Below are positions 10,677 through 19,514 of a stretch of 64,000 bases of DNA, piece after piece. The notes under the pieces are model-generated. The model did not search any database, was not told the origin of the DNA, and saw nothing but the letters and a program-made list of their open reading frames with translations. A program made the translations under genes and the position numbers. Source of the DNA: Paenisporosarcina sp. OV554 (GTDB lineage Bacteria > Bacillota > Bacilli > Bacillales_A > Planococcaceae); contig NZ_QBUC01000008.1 of the NCBI RefSeq assembly GCF_003058165.1, positions 88,980 through 152,979 of the forward strand, in the 5' to 3' direction. Numbering within the stretch: position 1 is the stretch's first letter; every line of letters begins with the position of its first letter.

Positions 10677-11317
10677 ACTGTTCCCCCATTCCCTTGTATT
10701 CCTTGTAAGAAAAATGTTGTTTGCTGTTCAATAAAGTCCTCAATCGTCATATCACGACGAAGTCCCCAGCGTCTAAATGACCACATTTGCCCTTGAACGA
10801 CAACATGGTGTGCTGCCAATTTTACGGCTTCTTCAGACAACTGACATTCTCCTGATTTACGGCACGCATGAAGAATGTCTTCAAAGATCGCTACCATTTC
10901 AAGTTCTTTATTTAAAACATATTGTAGAGCGTCTTTCGGTAACGATTTTGACTCTTGGTACATGACGATGAACTCGTCTTGCATTTCATCAATCAATAAA
11001 TAATAGTGTCGAATGGCTATCTTCAAGCCATCGAGAGTGCCTGCTTGTGTCGGAAGTGCCGATAAACGCTCTTGCACTTCTTCGTAAATACTGTCACACA
11101 CTAAATACAGAACGTCTTCTTTCGTACGAATGTATTCGTACAATGTGCCAATACTAAATCCTGCTTCTTTAGCGATTTCACGAGTCGTTGTGCGATGAAA
11201 GCCCTTCTGTTTGAAGAGCGCGACAGCCCCCCGAATCATTTGATTCCGGCGTTTTGAAATTAGGCTTTCATCTTTCACGGACGACTGAACTTCGCGCTTG
11301 GACTTCATTTCTGTCAA
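10673..11317 (-). CDS. TetR-family transcriptional regulator
   Basis: A 214-residue TetR repressor. The N-terminal helix-turn-helix (about residues 24-70) reads [20 protein letters not shown] then [20 protein letters not shown] and TKEDVLYLV; the rest is an all-helical ligand domain. It sits between acdA (three bases away) and icmF (4-base overlap), so it is co-transcribed with both. It probably controls this acyl-CoA degradation operon in response to an acyl-CoA, by analogy with FadR, PksA and similar members. Its N terminus does not closely match B. subtilis FadR, so I do not give it that name. Its operator is not known. Confidence 0.9.
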   Translation of the reverse strand: MTEMKSKREVQSSVKDESLISKRRNQMIRGAVALFKQKGFHRTTTREIAKEAGFSIGTLYEYIRTKEDVLYLVCDSIYEEVQERLSALPTQAGTLDGLKIAIRHYYLLIDEMQDEFIVMYQESKSLPKDALQYVLNKELEMVAIFEDILHACRKSGECQLSEEAVKLAAHHVVVQGQMWSFRRWGLRRDMTIEDFIEQQTTFFLQGIQGNGGTV

Positions 11318-11320
11318 GAC

Positions 11321-12460
11321 TTACTTCGTCAACATACGAGAAATGACAAGACGTTGAATCTCTTGAGTTCCCTCGTAAATTTGAGTGATTTTTGCGTCGC
11401 GCATATAACGTTCTACTGGGTAATCTTTTGTATAACCATAACCACCGAATACTTGAACAGCTTCCACTGTTACTTTCATCGCTGTATCTCCAGCCATTAA
11501 TTTTGCCATCGCAGATTCTTTACCATAAGAATGACCATTTGATTCCAACCAAGCAGCTTGATATGTAAGTAAACGTGATGCTTCAATTGAAGTCGCCATA
11601 TCTGCTAGTTTGAAAGAAACCCCTTGGTTCGCTGCGATTGGTTTACCAAATTGAACGCGTTCTTTCGCATAATCAACTGATGCGTCAAGTGCCCCTTGTG
11701 CAATTCCGACAGCTTGTGCTGCAATTCCGTTACGACCGCCATCCAGTGTTTTCATTGCGATAAGGAATCCTTCGCCTTCTGCACCAAGTAAGTTTTCTTT
11801 TGGAATGCGGCAGTTATCGAAAATGATTTCAGTTGTTGGAGATGAACGGATTCCGAGTTTCTTTTCTTTCTTCCCAACTGAGAAACCTTCAAAATCAGCT
11901 TCAACGATAAATGCGCTAGTCCCTTTATGTTTTGAACTTGGATCAGTTACCGCAAATACTACATAAATATCAGCAATACCACCGTTTGTAATGAAAATTT
12001 TCGCGCCATTTAGTACATAATGATCGCCATCTAATTTAGCTGTTGTTTTCATACCGCCTGCGTCAGACCCAGAACCTGCTTCAGTTAAACCATAGCCACC
12101 AATTTTTGTGCCTTCTGCCATTGGGCGTAGGTATTTTTGCTTTTGTTCTTCGTTGCCGTATTTGAAAATCGGCCATCCCGCTAAAGAAGTATGAGCTGAA
12201 AGTGTTACACCAGTCGAGGCACATACGCGTGATAACTCTTCTACAGCGATACAGTAAGCCAAGTAATCCGAACCAATTCCACCGTACTCTTCAGGCCAAG
12301 GAATACCTGTTAAACCAAGCTCCGCCATTTTGTCGAAAATTTCACGATCAAAACGTTCTTCTTCGTCACGCTCTGCAGCTGAGGGTGCTACTTCTTTTGT
12401 TGCGAAGTCGCGTACCATTTTGCGAATCATTTCATGTTCTTCTGAAAGTTTAAAGTTCAT
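11321..12460 (-). CDS. acdA: Acyl-CoA dehydrogenase
   Basis: A 379-residue FAD enzyme that makes the trans-2 double bond of short or branched acyl-CoAs and hands electrons to ETF. Motifs: the FAD-binding [27 protein letters not shown] strand ([14 protein letters not shown]), [10 protein letters not shown], and the C-terminal [20 protein letters not shown] followed by the catalytic glutamate in [13 protein letters not shown]. It lies directly before the tetR-icmF pair. In B. subtilis acdA is next to fadF and rpoE, matching this neighbourhood. Substrate range cannot be read from sequence; isobutyryl-, 2-methylbutyryl- or butyryl-CoA are likely. Confidence 0.92.
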   Translation of the reverse strand: MNFKLSEEHEMIRKMVRDFATKEVAPSAAERDEEERFDREIFDKMAELGLTGIPWPEEYGGIGSDYLAYCIAVEELSRVCASTGVTLSAHTSLAGWPIFKYGNEEQKQKYLRPMAEGTKIGGYGLTEAGSGSDAGGMKTTAKLDGDHYVLNGAKIFITNGGIADIYVVFAVTDPSSKHKGTSAFIVEADFEGFSVGKKEKKLGIRSSPTTEIIFDNCRIPKENLLGAEGEGFLIAMKTLDGGRNGIAAQAVGIAQGALDASVDYAKERVQFGKPIAANQGVSFKLADMATSIEASRLLTYQAAWLESNGHSYGKESAMAKLMAGDTAMKVTVEAVQVFGGYGYTKDYPVERYMRDAKITQIYEGTQEIQRLVISRMLTK

Positions 12461-12659
12461 TGTTATTCCACCCTTTTTAGTTTTATTATTTAGGCTATAT
12501 TAAAGAATGTAGTTGATTTTGAATAATAACCGAGTCATTATATTTGCGCCTTGCATGCCGAAAAAGTGTGAAGCTAGAGACCAACAAGTGTGTTTTCATG
12601 CTTGTAGACTCATACGGAACATGCAGCTAGCGCAAATGCAGTTTAGTTTAACAGAGCTA
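12461..12659. other. 199-bp spacer between the two acyl-CoA dehydrogenase genes
   Basis: No reading frame. The far end carries GCATGCCG and CATACGGAACATGCAGCTAGCG, loosely like the dispersed GCGGAA/GCTAGC repeat fragments elsewhere. It is long enough to hold a separate promoter for acdA-tetR-icmF, but I could not identify one with confidence. Confidence 0.4.
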
Positions 12660-13796
12660 TTATTTAAGTAAGTGTTTGCCGATAACTACTCGTTGAATTT
12701 CAGATGTGCCTTCATATATTTCCGTTACTTTTGCATCTCGGAAATAGCGTTCTACTGGATAATCTTCTGTGTAGCCGTAACCACCAAATACTTGAACAGC
12801 TTCAATTGACGTTTCTACTGCGGTTTTCGAAGCGAAAAGTTTTGCCATTGATGCTTCTTTTCCAGAAGCTAAACCTCGAGTACGTAAATCTGCAGCACGA
12901 TACACAAGTAATTTTGAAGCTTCAACAGCTGTTGCCATATCCGCTAATTTAAAACCAACTCCTTGTTGTGCAGCGATTGGTTTCCCAAATTGTACTCGTT
13001 CTTTTGCATAGCCGACTGCTGCCTCAAAGGCTGCTTCTGCAATTCCTAAAGCTTGCGCTGCAATCCCGATACGACCTACATCTAGGTTTGCCAGTGCAAT
13101 TTTAAACCCTTCGCCTTCTTGACCTAAAAGGTTTTCAACTGGAACTTTCATATCTTCAAATGTTAATTGAACTGTTCGAGAACCGTGCAAGCCCATTTTG
13201 TGCTCGTCTTTCCCAATAATAAGGCCTGGTGTATCTTTTTCTACAATGAAAGCTGACACGCCTCGTGATCCTTGTGTTGCATCAGTTGAAGCGAAAACGA
13301 TATATACATCTGCTTCTCCACCGTTTGTGATGAATACTTTTGAGCCGTTAATTTTATAATGATCGCCGTCTTTAACTGCTTTTGATTTCATAGAGCCAAC
13401 ATCTGAGCCAGCTGATGGTTCAGTTAAGCAAAATGCTCCTAAATATTCTCCTGCAGCTAATTTCGGGATAAATTTTTGTTTTTGTTCTTCATTACCGAAA
13501 TATAAAATCGGGTTCGTTCCAACCGAAGTATGAACAGATAGGATAACTCCTACTACTGCACTCACTTTAGATAACTCATGAATGGCGATAACGTAGCTTG
13601 TGAAGTCCATTTCAGATCCGCCGTATTTTTCTGGAATCGTGATACCCATTAAGCCAAGTACAGCCATTTTTTTCAATATTTCACGTGGGAATTCGCCCTT
13701 TTCCATTTTTTCAATGTTCGGCTCAATTTCCGTTTTTGCAAAGTCGCGCACCATATTGCGCATCATGATTTGTTCTTCTGTGAATTTCAGTTCCAT
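12660..13796 (-). CDS. mmgC: Acyl-CoA dehydrogenase (MmgC/butyryl-CoA dehydrogenase type)
   Basis: A second acyl-CoA dehydrogenase (378 residues), clearly paralogous to the 11321-12460 product. It has [63 protein letters not shown] and the catalytic Glu in IYEGTSEIQRVVIG. It lies 12 bases after the 3-hydroxyacyl-CoA dehydrogenase gene and follows the thiolase, the mmgA-mmgB-mmgC order of Bacillus. The B. subtilis operon is a sigma-E mother-cell operon; here the company of icmF suggests a vegetative catabolic role as well. Having two dehydrogenases implies straight- and branched-chain specialisation (inference). Confidence 0.92.
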   Translation of the reverse strand: MELKFTEEQIMMRNMVRDFAKTEIEPNIEKMEKGEFPREILKKMAVLGLMGITIPEKYGGSEMDFTSYVIAIHELSKVSAVVGVILSVHTSVGTNPILYFGNEEQKQKFIPKLAAGEYLGAFCLTEPSAGSDVGSMKSKAVKDGDHYKINGSKVFITNGGEADVYIVFASTDATQGSRGVSAFIVEKDTPGLIIGKDEHKMGLHGSRTVQLTFEDMKVPVENLLGQEGEGFKIALANLDVGRIGIAAQALGIAEAAFEAAVGYAKERVQFGKPIAAQQGVGFKLADMATAVEASKLLVYRAADLRTRGLASGKEASMAKLFASKTAVETSIEAVQVFGGYGYTEDYPVERYFRDAKVTEIYEGTSEIQRVVIGKHLLK

Positions 13797-13808
13797 TGGT
13801 GAAGCCCC

Positions 13809-14660
13809 CTATACGTACTCGTAAAAACCGCGACCTGTTTTCTTACCTAACCAGCCAGCTTTTACGTATTTGCGAAGTAGTGGACACGGTCGATATTTAC
13901 TATCGCCGAAGCCCTCATGCAAGATTTCCATTATATATAAACATGTATCAAGGCCGATAAAATCAGCTAATTGTAGAGGTCCCATTGGATGATTCATGCC
14001 AAGCTTCATCACGTCGTCGATCGCTTCTTTCGTCGCTACACCTTCGTACAGTGTATATATCGCTTCGTTGATCATTGGCATTAAAATACGATTTGAAACG
14101 AATCCTGGAAAATCATTCACTTCTACAGGGACTTTCCCAAGTTTTTTCGTCATTTCTTCGATGCTTGTGTAAACATCGTCAGTCGTTGCAAGCCCGCGAA
14201 TGATTTCAACCAGTTTCATTACTGGCACTGGGTTCATAAAGTGCATGCCAATAACTTGTGCTGGTCGGTTCGTTGCTGCTGCAATTTCTGTAATCGGCAG
14301 TGAAGATGTATTAGATGCTAAAATCGTATGTTTTGGTGTAATTTCATCTAGTTGTTTAAATATTTTTTGTTTAATTTCCATATTTTCAACTGCAGCTTCT
14401 ATTACTAAATCCACGTCAGATGCATCGTTAAGATCCAAGGATTTTGTAATGCGTGACAAGACTTGAGATTTTTCTTCTTCAGTCATGCGTCCTTTTTCAA
14501 CATTGCGTGATAGATTTTTCGTGATGTTTGCAAGTCCACGTTGGAAGTATTCTTCCTTCATGTCATTTAATTTCACATCGAATCCGGCTTGTGCACATAC
14601 TTGTGCAATACCTGAACCCATTTGTCCTGCTCCGATTACGAGTACTTTTTGAATCGTCAT
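13809..14660 (-). CDS. mmgB: 3-hydroxybutyryl-CoA dehydrogenase
   Basis: A 283-residue NAD(P)-dependent 3-hydroxyacyl-CoA dehydrogenase. The Rossmann motif [19 protein letters not shown] opens the protein. The strand [14 protein letters not shown], the [12 protein letters not shown] stretch, the catalytic His in [16 protein letters not shown], and [16 protein letters not shown] follow. The C-terminal helical domain has [20 protein letters not shown]. It oxidises 3-hydroxybutyryl-CoA to acetoacetyl-CoA (or the reverse), the step before the thiolase encoded just upstream. The length is typical. Confidence 0.95.
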   Translation of the reverse strand: MTIQKVLVIGAGQMGSGIAQVCAQAGFDVKLNDMKEEYFQRGLANITKNLSRNVEKGRMTEEEKSQVLSRITKSLDLNDASDVDLVIEAAVENMEIKQKIFKQLDEITPKHTILASNTSSLPITEIAAATNRPAQVIGMHFMNPVPVMKLVEIIRGLATTDDVYTSIEEMTKKLGKVPVEVNDFPGFVSNRILMPMINEAIYTLYEGVATKEAIDDVMKLGMNHPMGPLQLADFIGLDTCLYIMEILHEGFGDSKYRPCPLLRKYVKAGWLGKKTGRGFYEYV

Positions 14661-14686
14661 CTATATTATCCTCCTCTATAGGTATA

Positions 14687-15880
14687 TTAAGCTTTTGGTA
14701 CTTCGATCATAATGGCATCACCTTGGCCGCCGCCAGAACAAATAGCTGCGATTCCAATACCGCCACCACGGCGTTTTAATTCATAAGCTAAAGTTAAGAT
14801 AATGCGTGCACCACTTGCCCCAATTGGATGTCCAAGTGCAACGGCTCCACCGTTCACGTTAACTTTTGATTCATCTAAGTTAGCGATTTGAGCAGACGCT
14901 AAAGCCACTGCAGCGAATGCTTCATTGATTTCAAACAAGTCGATTTCTTCAAGTTTTTTACCTGTTTTCTCTAAAATTGCTTTAATGACAAGACCAGGCG
15001 TTTGTGGGAAGTGTTCTGGCTCAATTGCTACTTCCGCGTGTCCAATGACATAAGCTAGAGGCGTTTTGCCTTCTGCTTTTGCTTTGTCCTCACTCATTAA
15101 CACAAGCACAGCAGCGCCATCATTTACACCTGGGGCGTTTCCAGCTGTAATCGTGCCATCTTTGCCGAATGCTGGTCTTAATTTTGACAGTGATTCAGTA
15201 GATGTATTTCTACGTGGTGATTCATCTTGATCAATTTTTAATGCATCACCTTTACGTTGAGGAACTTCTACCGCAATAATCTCTTCAGCGAATGTTCCAT
15301 TGTCGATTGCTTTTAATGCTAAGTCATGGCTACGGAATGACCATTCATCTTGTTTCTCACGAGATAAGTCAAATTTCTCCGCAGTTGCATTACCGTATGT
15401 ACCCATATGAACACGCTTTGGATCGAACGAACAAGAAAGACCATCATAAATCATGCCATCTATCATTTGAGCATCACCCATGCGTAGGCCGAATCGACCT
15501 TTAGGCAAATAATATGGTGCATTTGACATAGACTCCATACCGCCCGCAACAATCGTTTCCTCTTCTCCTAAACGAATCAATTGATCAGCCAAAGTGACTG
15601 CGCGCATACCGGATGCACACACTTTGTTAATCGTTTCTGTTTTAACACCCCATGGAATGCCTGCTTTTGTAGCAGCTTGACGAGAAGGGATCTGCCCTTG
15701 ACCAGCTTGAAGTACAGTTCCCATAATGACTTCGTCAACTGATTCAGGCGAAACACCCGCTCTGTTTAACGCTTCTTTAATGGCAACGCCACCTAAATCA
15801 CTCGCTGTAAGTGAAGCTAATGAGCCTCCCATTTTCCCGAATGCTGTTCGTGCTCCATCTAAAATAACTGTTTTTGCCAT
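14687..15880 (-). CDS. mmgA: Acetyl-CoA acetyltransferase (thiolase)
   Basis: A 397-residue thiolase II, cleaving acetoacetyl-CoA to two acetyl-CoA. The nucleophile cysteine is in INKVCASGMRAVTLA (near residue 88), the active-site histidine region is EINEAFAAVALA, and the second cysteine is in IAAICSGGGQGDAIMIE at the C terminus. GGAVALGHPIGASGARI is the family signature. It is the first gene of the beta-oxidation operon. GGAGGAA precedes the ATG. A cre-like site lies about 25-35 bases upstream, which fits catabolite repression as for mmg in Bacillus. Confidence 0.96.
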   Translation of the reverse strand: MAKTVILDGARTAFGKMGGSLASLTASDLGGVAIKEALNRAGVSPESVDEVIMGTVLQAGQGQIPSRQAATKAGIPWGVKTETINKVCASGMRAVTLADQLIRLGEEETIVAGGMESMSNAPYYLPKGRFGLRMGDAQMIDGMIYDGLSCSFDPKRVHMGTYGNATAEKFDLSREKQDEWSFRSHDLALKAIDNGTFAEEIIAVEVPQRKGDALKIDQDESPRRNTSTESLSKLRPAFGKDGTITAGNAPGVNDGAAVLVLMSEDKAKAEGKTPLAYVIGHAEVAIEPEHFPQTPGLVIKAILEKTGKKLEEIDLFEINEAFAAVALASAQIANLDESKVNVNGGAVALGHPIGASGARIILTLAYELKRRGGGIGIAAICSGGGQGDAIMIEVPKA

Positions 15881-15901
15881 GATGATTTCCTCCTCAATTT
15901 T

Positions 15902-15915
15902 TGTATACGCTTACA
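15902..15915 (-). promoter_or_regulatory. Catabolite-responsive element (cre)-like site before mmgA
   Basis: Read on the minus strand, TGTAAGCGTATACA matches 13 of 14 positions of the CcpA consensus TGWAANCGNTNWCA. It sits in the mmgA leader. The B. subtilis mmg operon is known to be CcpA-repressed through a cre site. Confidence 0.6.
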
Positions 15916-16013
15916 GTTTTATCTTTTTTAAGAATTGCGACAATTCATTGTGTGTGTAGTCGTGTTTTCGAAATTTGTGACGCACGTAGGGAAAATTAAG
16001 TGCTTGGTTGTAA

Positions 16014-16052
16014 AAATTGACGTTGACGTAGGAATAAATGAAATTGACGTTG
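16014..16052 (-). repeat. 12-bp direct repeat AAATTGACGTTG upstream of mmgA
   Basis: AAATTGACGTTG occurs at 16014-16025 and 16041-16052, starts 27 bases apart. A related ACGTAGG motif is at 15984 and 16026. The position, about 130-170 bases upstream of mmgA, could be an operator region. No known regulator site is recognised. Confidence 0.5.
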
Positions 16053-16089
16053 TAAATCTGACAATTCCACACTGTCACCATTTGGTTCT

Positions 16090-16104
16090 GCGGTTACTCG
16101 TCGC
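16090..16104. repeat. Dispersed 15-bp repeat, copy 2
   Basis: GCGGTTACTCGTCGC is the exact reverse complement of 7361-7375. CGTCGCAAATA recurs at 16138 within the same stretch. The rest of 15916-16148 has no credible gene. Confidence 0.6.
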
Positions 16105-16148
16105 AAATACATTGCTCCTGCATCGCTTCGCTAGCTTCGTCGCAAATA

Positions 16149-16169
16149 AAAAAACTCTCAGAGTTTTTT
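16149..16169. terminator. Hairpin AAAAAACTC/GAGTTTTTT
   Basis: A perfect 9-bp A/T-rich stem with a TCA loop, able to act as a terminator in either direction. It lies downstream of fadF and its first terminator on the minus strand. Confidence 0.6.
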
Positions 16170-16206
16170 TATTGACTGAACGCTCGCTCGACAAAACATC
16201 AAACAA

Positions 16207-16230
16207 AAAGGGAGTACAACGACTCCCTTT
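16207..16230 (-). terminator. Rho-independent terminator after fadF
   Basis: AAAGGGAGT (16207-16215) pairs with ACTCCCTTT (16222-16230). On the minus strand the stem is followed by TTGTTTG. It separates fadF from the mmgA operon. Confidence 0.8.
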
Positions 16231-16299
16231 CTTATCTGAATCTATTATATCGTCATTACGGGTTTTTATCAAACAACTGTTTTGTGTTAATTCTGAATA

Positions 16300-18447
16300 C
16301 TACTGTAATACCGGTTCTTCTTCTGTCTCTTCAACTGGAGGTAAGTAATCTCCTAGTACTGAGCGTTCTAGTAGTTCAGCAATATCGTATGTGCCAATTG
16401 TTTCTTCTACTTCTTTTGCTTTGGTACCATCTGATAGCATTGTTAAGCAGTACGGACAACCTGATGAAATCATGGTTGGATTCACTGCAATTGCTTGCTC
16501 TGTTCGCGCAACGTTTACACGATTACCAACATGTTCTTCCATCCACATCATTCCGCCTCCTGCTCCACAGCACATACCTGTTTCGCGATTACGTTCCATT
16601 TCCACAAGCTTCACGCCTGGGATTGCACGCAAGATTTCACGTGGTGGATCGTAGACATCATTGTAGCGGCCTAAGTAACATGAATCGTGGAACGTGATCG
16701 TTTCATTGATAGCATGTTGAGGTTTCAAGCGTCCTTGTTGTACTAAATCAAACAACATTTCAGTATGGTGAAGAACTTCTCCACTCCAGCCAAAGTCTGA
16801 GTATTCATTTTTAAAAATGTTATAAGCGTGCGGGTCAATCGTAACAATTTTCGTAACGCCGGCTTTTTCAAACTCAGCAATATTTGATGCTGCTAGTTCT
16901 TGGAATAAGAATTCATTTCCTAAACGACGTGGTGTATCACCAGAGTTCTTTTCTTTATTCCCAAGAATAGCGAATTTTACTCCTGCTTCATTCATCAATC
17001 GTGCAAAAGCAAGTGCGATTTTTTGAGAACGGCTGTCGAAAGCACCCATTGAACCAACCCAGAATAAGAATTCGAATTCTTCTCCCGCTTTTGATACTTC
17101 TTTTACGGTAGGAATGTTCACGTCTGGACGTTCGTCACGCCAGTTTTCTTTTTCTTTACGGTTCAGACCCCATGGATTTCCTTGACGTTCGATGTTTGTC
17201 ATCGCGCGCTGTGCATCCGGATTCATGCGTCCTTCCGTCATAACTAAGTAACGACGAAGGTCAATAATGTGGGATACATGTTCAATCATAACTGGACATT
17301 GATCTTCACAGTTACGACAAGTCGTACATGCCCAAAGCTCATCTTCTGTAATAACTTCACCAATTAATGCTGGGTTATAAATGTCCTCGATAACTGTACC
17401 ATCTACACGAGCTGCCACTGCTAATTGATTTCCTTGCGTATTCGCAAAGGCCATTGCAGGAACCCATGGTTTTTGTTGTGTCAGCACAGCACCTGTATTT
17501 GTTAAATGATTACGTAGTTTTGTAATTAAGTCCATCGGTGACAGCATTTTGCCTGTTCCCGTTGCTGGACACATATTTGTACAACGTCCACATTCTACGC
17601 AAGCATATAAGTCGATCATTTGTTTTTGTGTAAAGTCTTGAATTTTACCAACACCGAATGACGCCTCTTCTTCCGATTCTTCATCTTCAGCTTCTTCGAA
17701 ATTAATCGGGCGAAGCTTTCCAACGATATCAGTACGGTTGAAATAAGTGTTCGCTGGTCCAGTAATTAAGTGGAAATGCTTTGATTGTGGTACGTACACC
17801 AAGAATGTAAGCAGGAATAGTAAGTGAACCCACCACATGATGTAGAAAATCGTAATAGCGGCTGCTTCTGGTAAGAATCCAAAAATTGCTGCCACACTAG
17901 ATGCGACTGGTTCTGCCCAAGTTGCTGCGTGATCATGCCAAATCATACCCATCCCGTTTCCAACTAACACGGAAACCATTAAACCACCGATGAATACTAA
18001 GACAAGTCCTGATTTCCATCCACGTTTTAAACGTACTAACTTTTCAATGTAACGACGGTAGAATGCCCACACGACTGCAACAAGAATAGTTAATGTAACG
18101 ATTTCTTGGAAAAATGTGAACGCAGGATACAATGGACCTAAAGGTAAATGTGATCCTGGTTTTAACCCTTTCCAAATAAAATCGATTGCCCCAAATTGTA
18201 CAAGAAGGAATCCGTAGAAGAACATCACATGAATGATTCCACTTTTCTTATCCTTCAATAATTTCTTTTGTCCAAATACATTCACCATTATTTTACGCAT
18301 GCGCGCTTTGAAGTTATCTTCAAACTCTACTTTCTTTCCGAGTTTGATAAATTCGTAGCGTGTCTTCAACAAATAAGTAAAAAGACCAATCGCGTAAGCG
18401 GTTACAACTAAAAATAAAACCCAGTTTGCTATTAAAAGCGGGCTCAT
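16300..18447 (-). CDS. fadF: Membrane iron-sulfur ETF:menaquinone oxidoreductase FadF
   Basis: A 715-residue protein like YwjF/FadF of Bacillus. The N terminus has about six membrane helices of the nitrate-reductase-gamma (DsrM-like) type (residues 1-240). Then come two 4Fe-4S clusters, CVECGRCTNMCPATG and CTTCRNCEDQCPVMIEH, and a C-terminal heterodisulfide-reductase-like part with two CCG-type motifs (HDSCYLGRYNDVYDPPREIL and ETGMCCGAGGGMMWM). The family passes electrons from acyl-CoA dehydrogenases, through ETF, to menaquinone in the membrane, which explains its place beside the acyl-CoA dehydrogenases. AAAGGGGAG precedes the ATG. It has its own terminators and a palindrome in its promoter region. 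Confidence 0.92.
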   Translation of the reverse strand: MSPLLIANWVLFLVVTAYAIGLFTYLLKTRYEFIKLGKKVEFEDNFKARMRKIMVNVFGQKKLLKDKKSGIIHVMFFYGFLLVQFGAIDFIWKGLKPGSHLPLGPLYPAFTFFQEIVTLTILVAVVWAFYRRYIEKLVRLKRGWKSGLVLVFIGGLMVSVLVGNGMGMIWHDHAATWAEPVASSVAAIFGFLPEAAAITIFYIMWWVHLLFLLTFLVYVPQSKHFHLITGPANTYFNRTDIVGKLRPINFEEAEDEESEEEASFGVGKIQDFTQKQMIDLYACVECGRCTNMCPATGTGKMLSPMDLITKLRNHLTNTGAVLTQQKPWVPAMAFANTQGNQLAVAARVDGTVIEDIYNPALIGEVITEDELWACTTCRNCEDQCPVMIEHVSHIIDLRRYLVMTEGRMNPDAQRAMTNIERQGNPWGLNRKEKENWRDERPDVNIPTVKEVSKAGEEFEFLFWVGSMGAFDSRSQKIALAFARLMNEAGVKFAILGNKEKNSGDTPRRLGNEFLFQELAASNIAEFEKAGVTKIVTIDPHAYNIFKNEYSDFGWSGEVLHHTEMLFDLVQQGRLKPQHAINETITFHDSCYLGRYNDVYDPPREILRAIPGVKLVEMERNRETGMCCGAGGGMMWMEEHVGNRVNVARTEQAIAVNPTMISSGCPYCLTMLSDGTKAKEVEETIGTYDIAELLERSVLGDYLPPVEETEEEPVLQ

Positions 18448-18551
18448 CGCTCTCTCCCCTTTCCTTTGTTAAAAACATAATTTGTTATCATTCTAATAAC
18501 ATCAGTTTAGTAGATAGATGGTTTGTTGTCGATGCTAAGTTATAGTTTAAA

Positions 18552-18569
18552 ACTGAATGAGCATTCAGT
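18552..18569. promoter_or_regulatory. 18-bp palindrome upstream of fadF (FadR/TetR-like operator)
   Basis: ACTGAATG-AG-CATTCAGT has perfect 8-bp arms, about 105 bases before the fadF start. It resembles the Bacillus FadR operator (TGAATGAnTAnTCATTCA) in composition and symmetry but not exactly. A FadR-like or the local TetR protein could bind it. Confidence 0.6.
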
Positions 18570-18686
18570 CAATAGAAAATATTAGAAGTTTTCAGTAAAG
18601 TGACTATTCCGCAAACCGAATAATGAGGTCCACCATTCATTAGCGGCACACTATAACACCCAAAACACTAGGTAACTGGTTTCCTA

Positions 18687-18757
18687 GGAATGAACGTTAA
18701 GTTAACGGGAATAAAGCGATTGCGAACAGGAATAAACACCTCTTGAATGGGATTAAA
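18687..18757 (-). repeat. Intergenic array of GGAATAAA (TTTATTCC), 21-bp period
   Basis: GGAATGAA (18687), GGAATAAA (18708), GGAATAAA (18729) and GGATTAAA (18750) start exactly 21 bases apart. On the minus strand, the direction of the flanking genes, the word is TTTATTCC, the same as in the array at 37753-37822. It lies past the cblS terminator and before the fadF promoter region. Confidence 0.85.
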
Positions 18758-18802
18758 CCAAGAAAACTCCCTAAATGAGCCTACTCTCGCGAAAAACTGC
18801 AA

Positions 18803-18834
18803 GAAAAAAATCCCTCTGCTACTAACAGAAGGAT
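18803..18834 (-). terminator. Rho-independent terminator of the cobalamin operon
   Basis: ATCCCTCTG (18810-18818) pairs with CAGAAGGAT (18826-18834). On the minus strand TTTTTTTC follows. It lies right after the cblS stop codon, so it ends the long cob operon. Confidence 0.9.
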
Positions 18835-18836
18835 TA

Positions 18837-19514
18837 TTACTGTATTATTATTTTTCTTAATCCGTTACCAAAATGAAGTGTTGCTTGCTCGATTGATTCA
18901 TTTGGGACACCAACTAAAACTACCGTACAAGGTCCTGCTGACTTTTCAACATCAACATCTGAATGAACATGAAGTTTATCTTTGGCTAACAGGATTCTGA
19001 ACTCTGCCTGAATTCCTTTTGATCCGACTGGCCAAATGTTCGTCACGTAACCATTTTCTATTGCTATCTTCACTTTTTTCAAGTCTGCTATCACTTCCAG
19101 ATTTTCTAGCACTTCACTACCAACAAAAGGTTGACCATAAATGAACCACGTAACATCACAATTCACAACTTCTCTGCTACGACCAATCATTGTAACTGAC
19201 ATAGCGGATTGTAAAAGGTTCATATTTGTTTCACTACTGCCTGTTACTAAAATATGCTCTAAATCTACGTCTTTCAATAAACGATTAACACCTTGAACAT
19301 AACCTTGCCATGCAGCATCACCTGAAAAGTTGTGGATAATTACAGATTCCACTTGGGCACTTGCAGCCCACTGTTCGAGTAATGCTACACGAGCTGCAAA
19401 ATAACTTACGACTTCATTTTGTGCAAATACAAGATCAGCTTGTTTTTCACCTATACCTCCAGAGTTATCAGTTGTAACGACAAAGCCATTAGCCAATTTC
19501 AGCGCGTGTCTCAT
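18837..19514 (-). CDS. cblS: Probable alpha-ribazole kinase CblS
   Basis: A 225-residue protein that I assign to the CblS (alpha-ribazole kinase) family. It has a PurM/AIR-synthetase-like look: an early VVTTDNSGGIGEKQADLV with acidic and Gly residues for Mg-ATP, then GSSETNM and the MIGRS loop. The strongest argument is context: it overlaps by four bases a 159-residue ECF-type S component like CblT, and closes a cobalamin operon. In Listeria and Geobacillus the CblT-CblS pair takes up and phosphorylates alpha-ribazole, giving alpha-ribazole phosphate for the cobalamin synthase route in organisms without CobT. The family assignment is from memory of these proteins and would need a profile search. 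Confidence 0.75.
   Translation of the reverse strand: MRHALKLANGFVVTTDNSGGIGEKQADLVFAQNEVVSYFAARVALLEQWAASAQVESVIIHNFSGDAAWQGYVQGVNRLLKDVDLEHILVTGSSETNMNLLQSAMSVTMIGRSREVVNCDVTWFIYGQPFVGSEVLENLEVIADLKKVKIAIENGYVTNIWPVGSKGIQAEFRILLAKDKLHVHSDVDVEKSAGPCTVVLVGVPNESIEQATLHFGNGLRKIIIQ

Noticed and set aside
12520..12545. FadR-like half-palindrome (TTGAATAATAACCGAGTCATTA) before acdA
   Set aside because: Only the outer few bases match the consensus; too weak to call.
16075..16348. Short open frames on both strands between fadF and mmgA
   Set aside because: They cover terminator hairpins and a dispersed repeat; no ribosome sites or family motifs.
18837..19514. Stand-alone CbiZ amidohydrolase
   Set aside because: Considered for this gene because of the operon, but the CbiZ motifs are in the BtuD fusion; this protein fits CblS better next to CblT.
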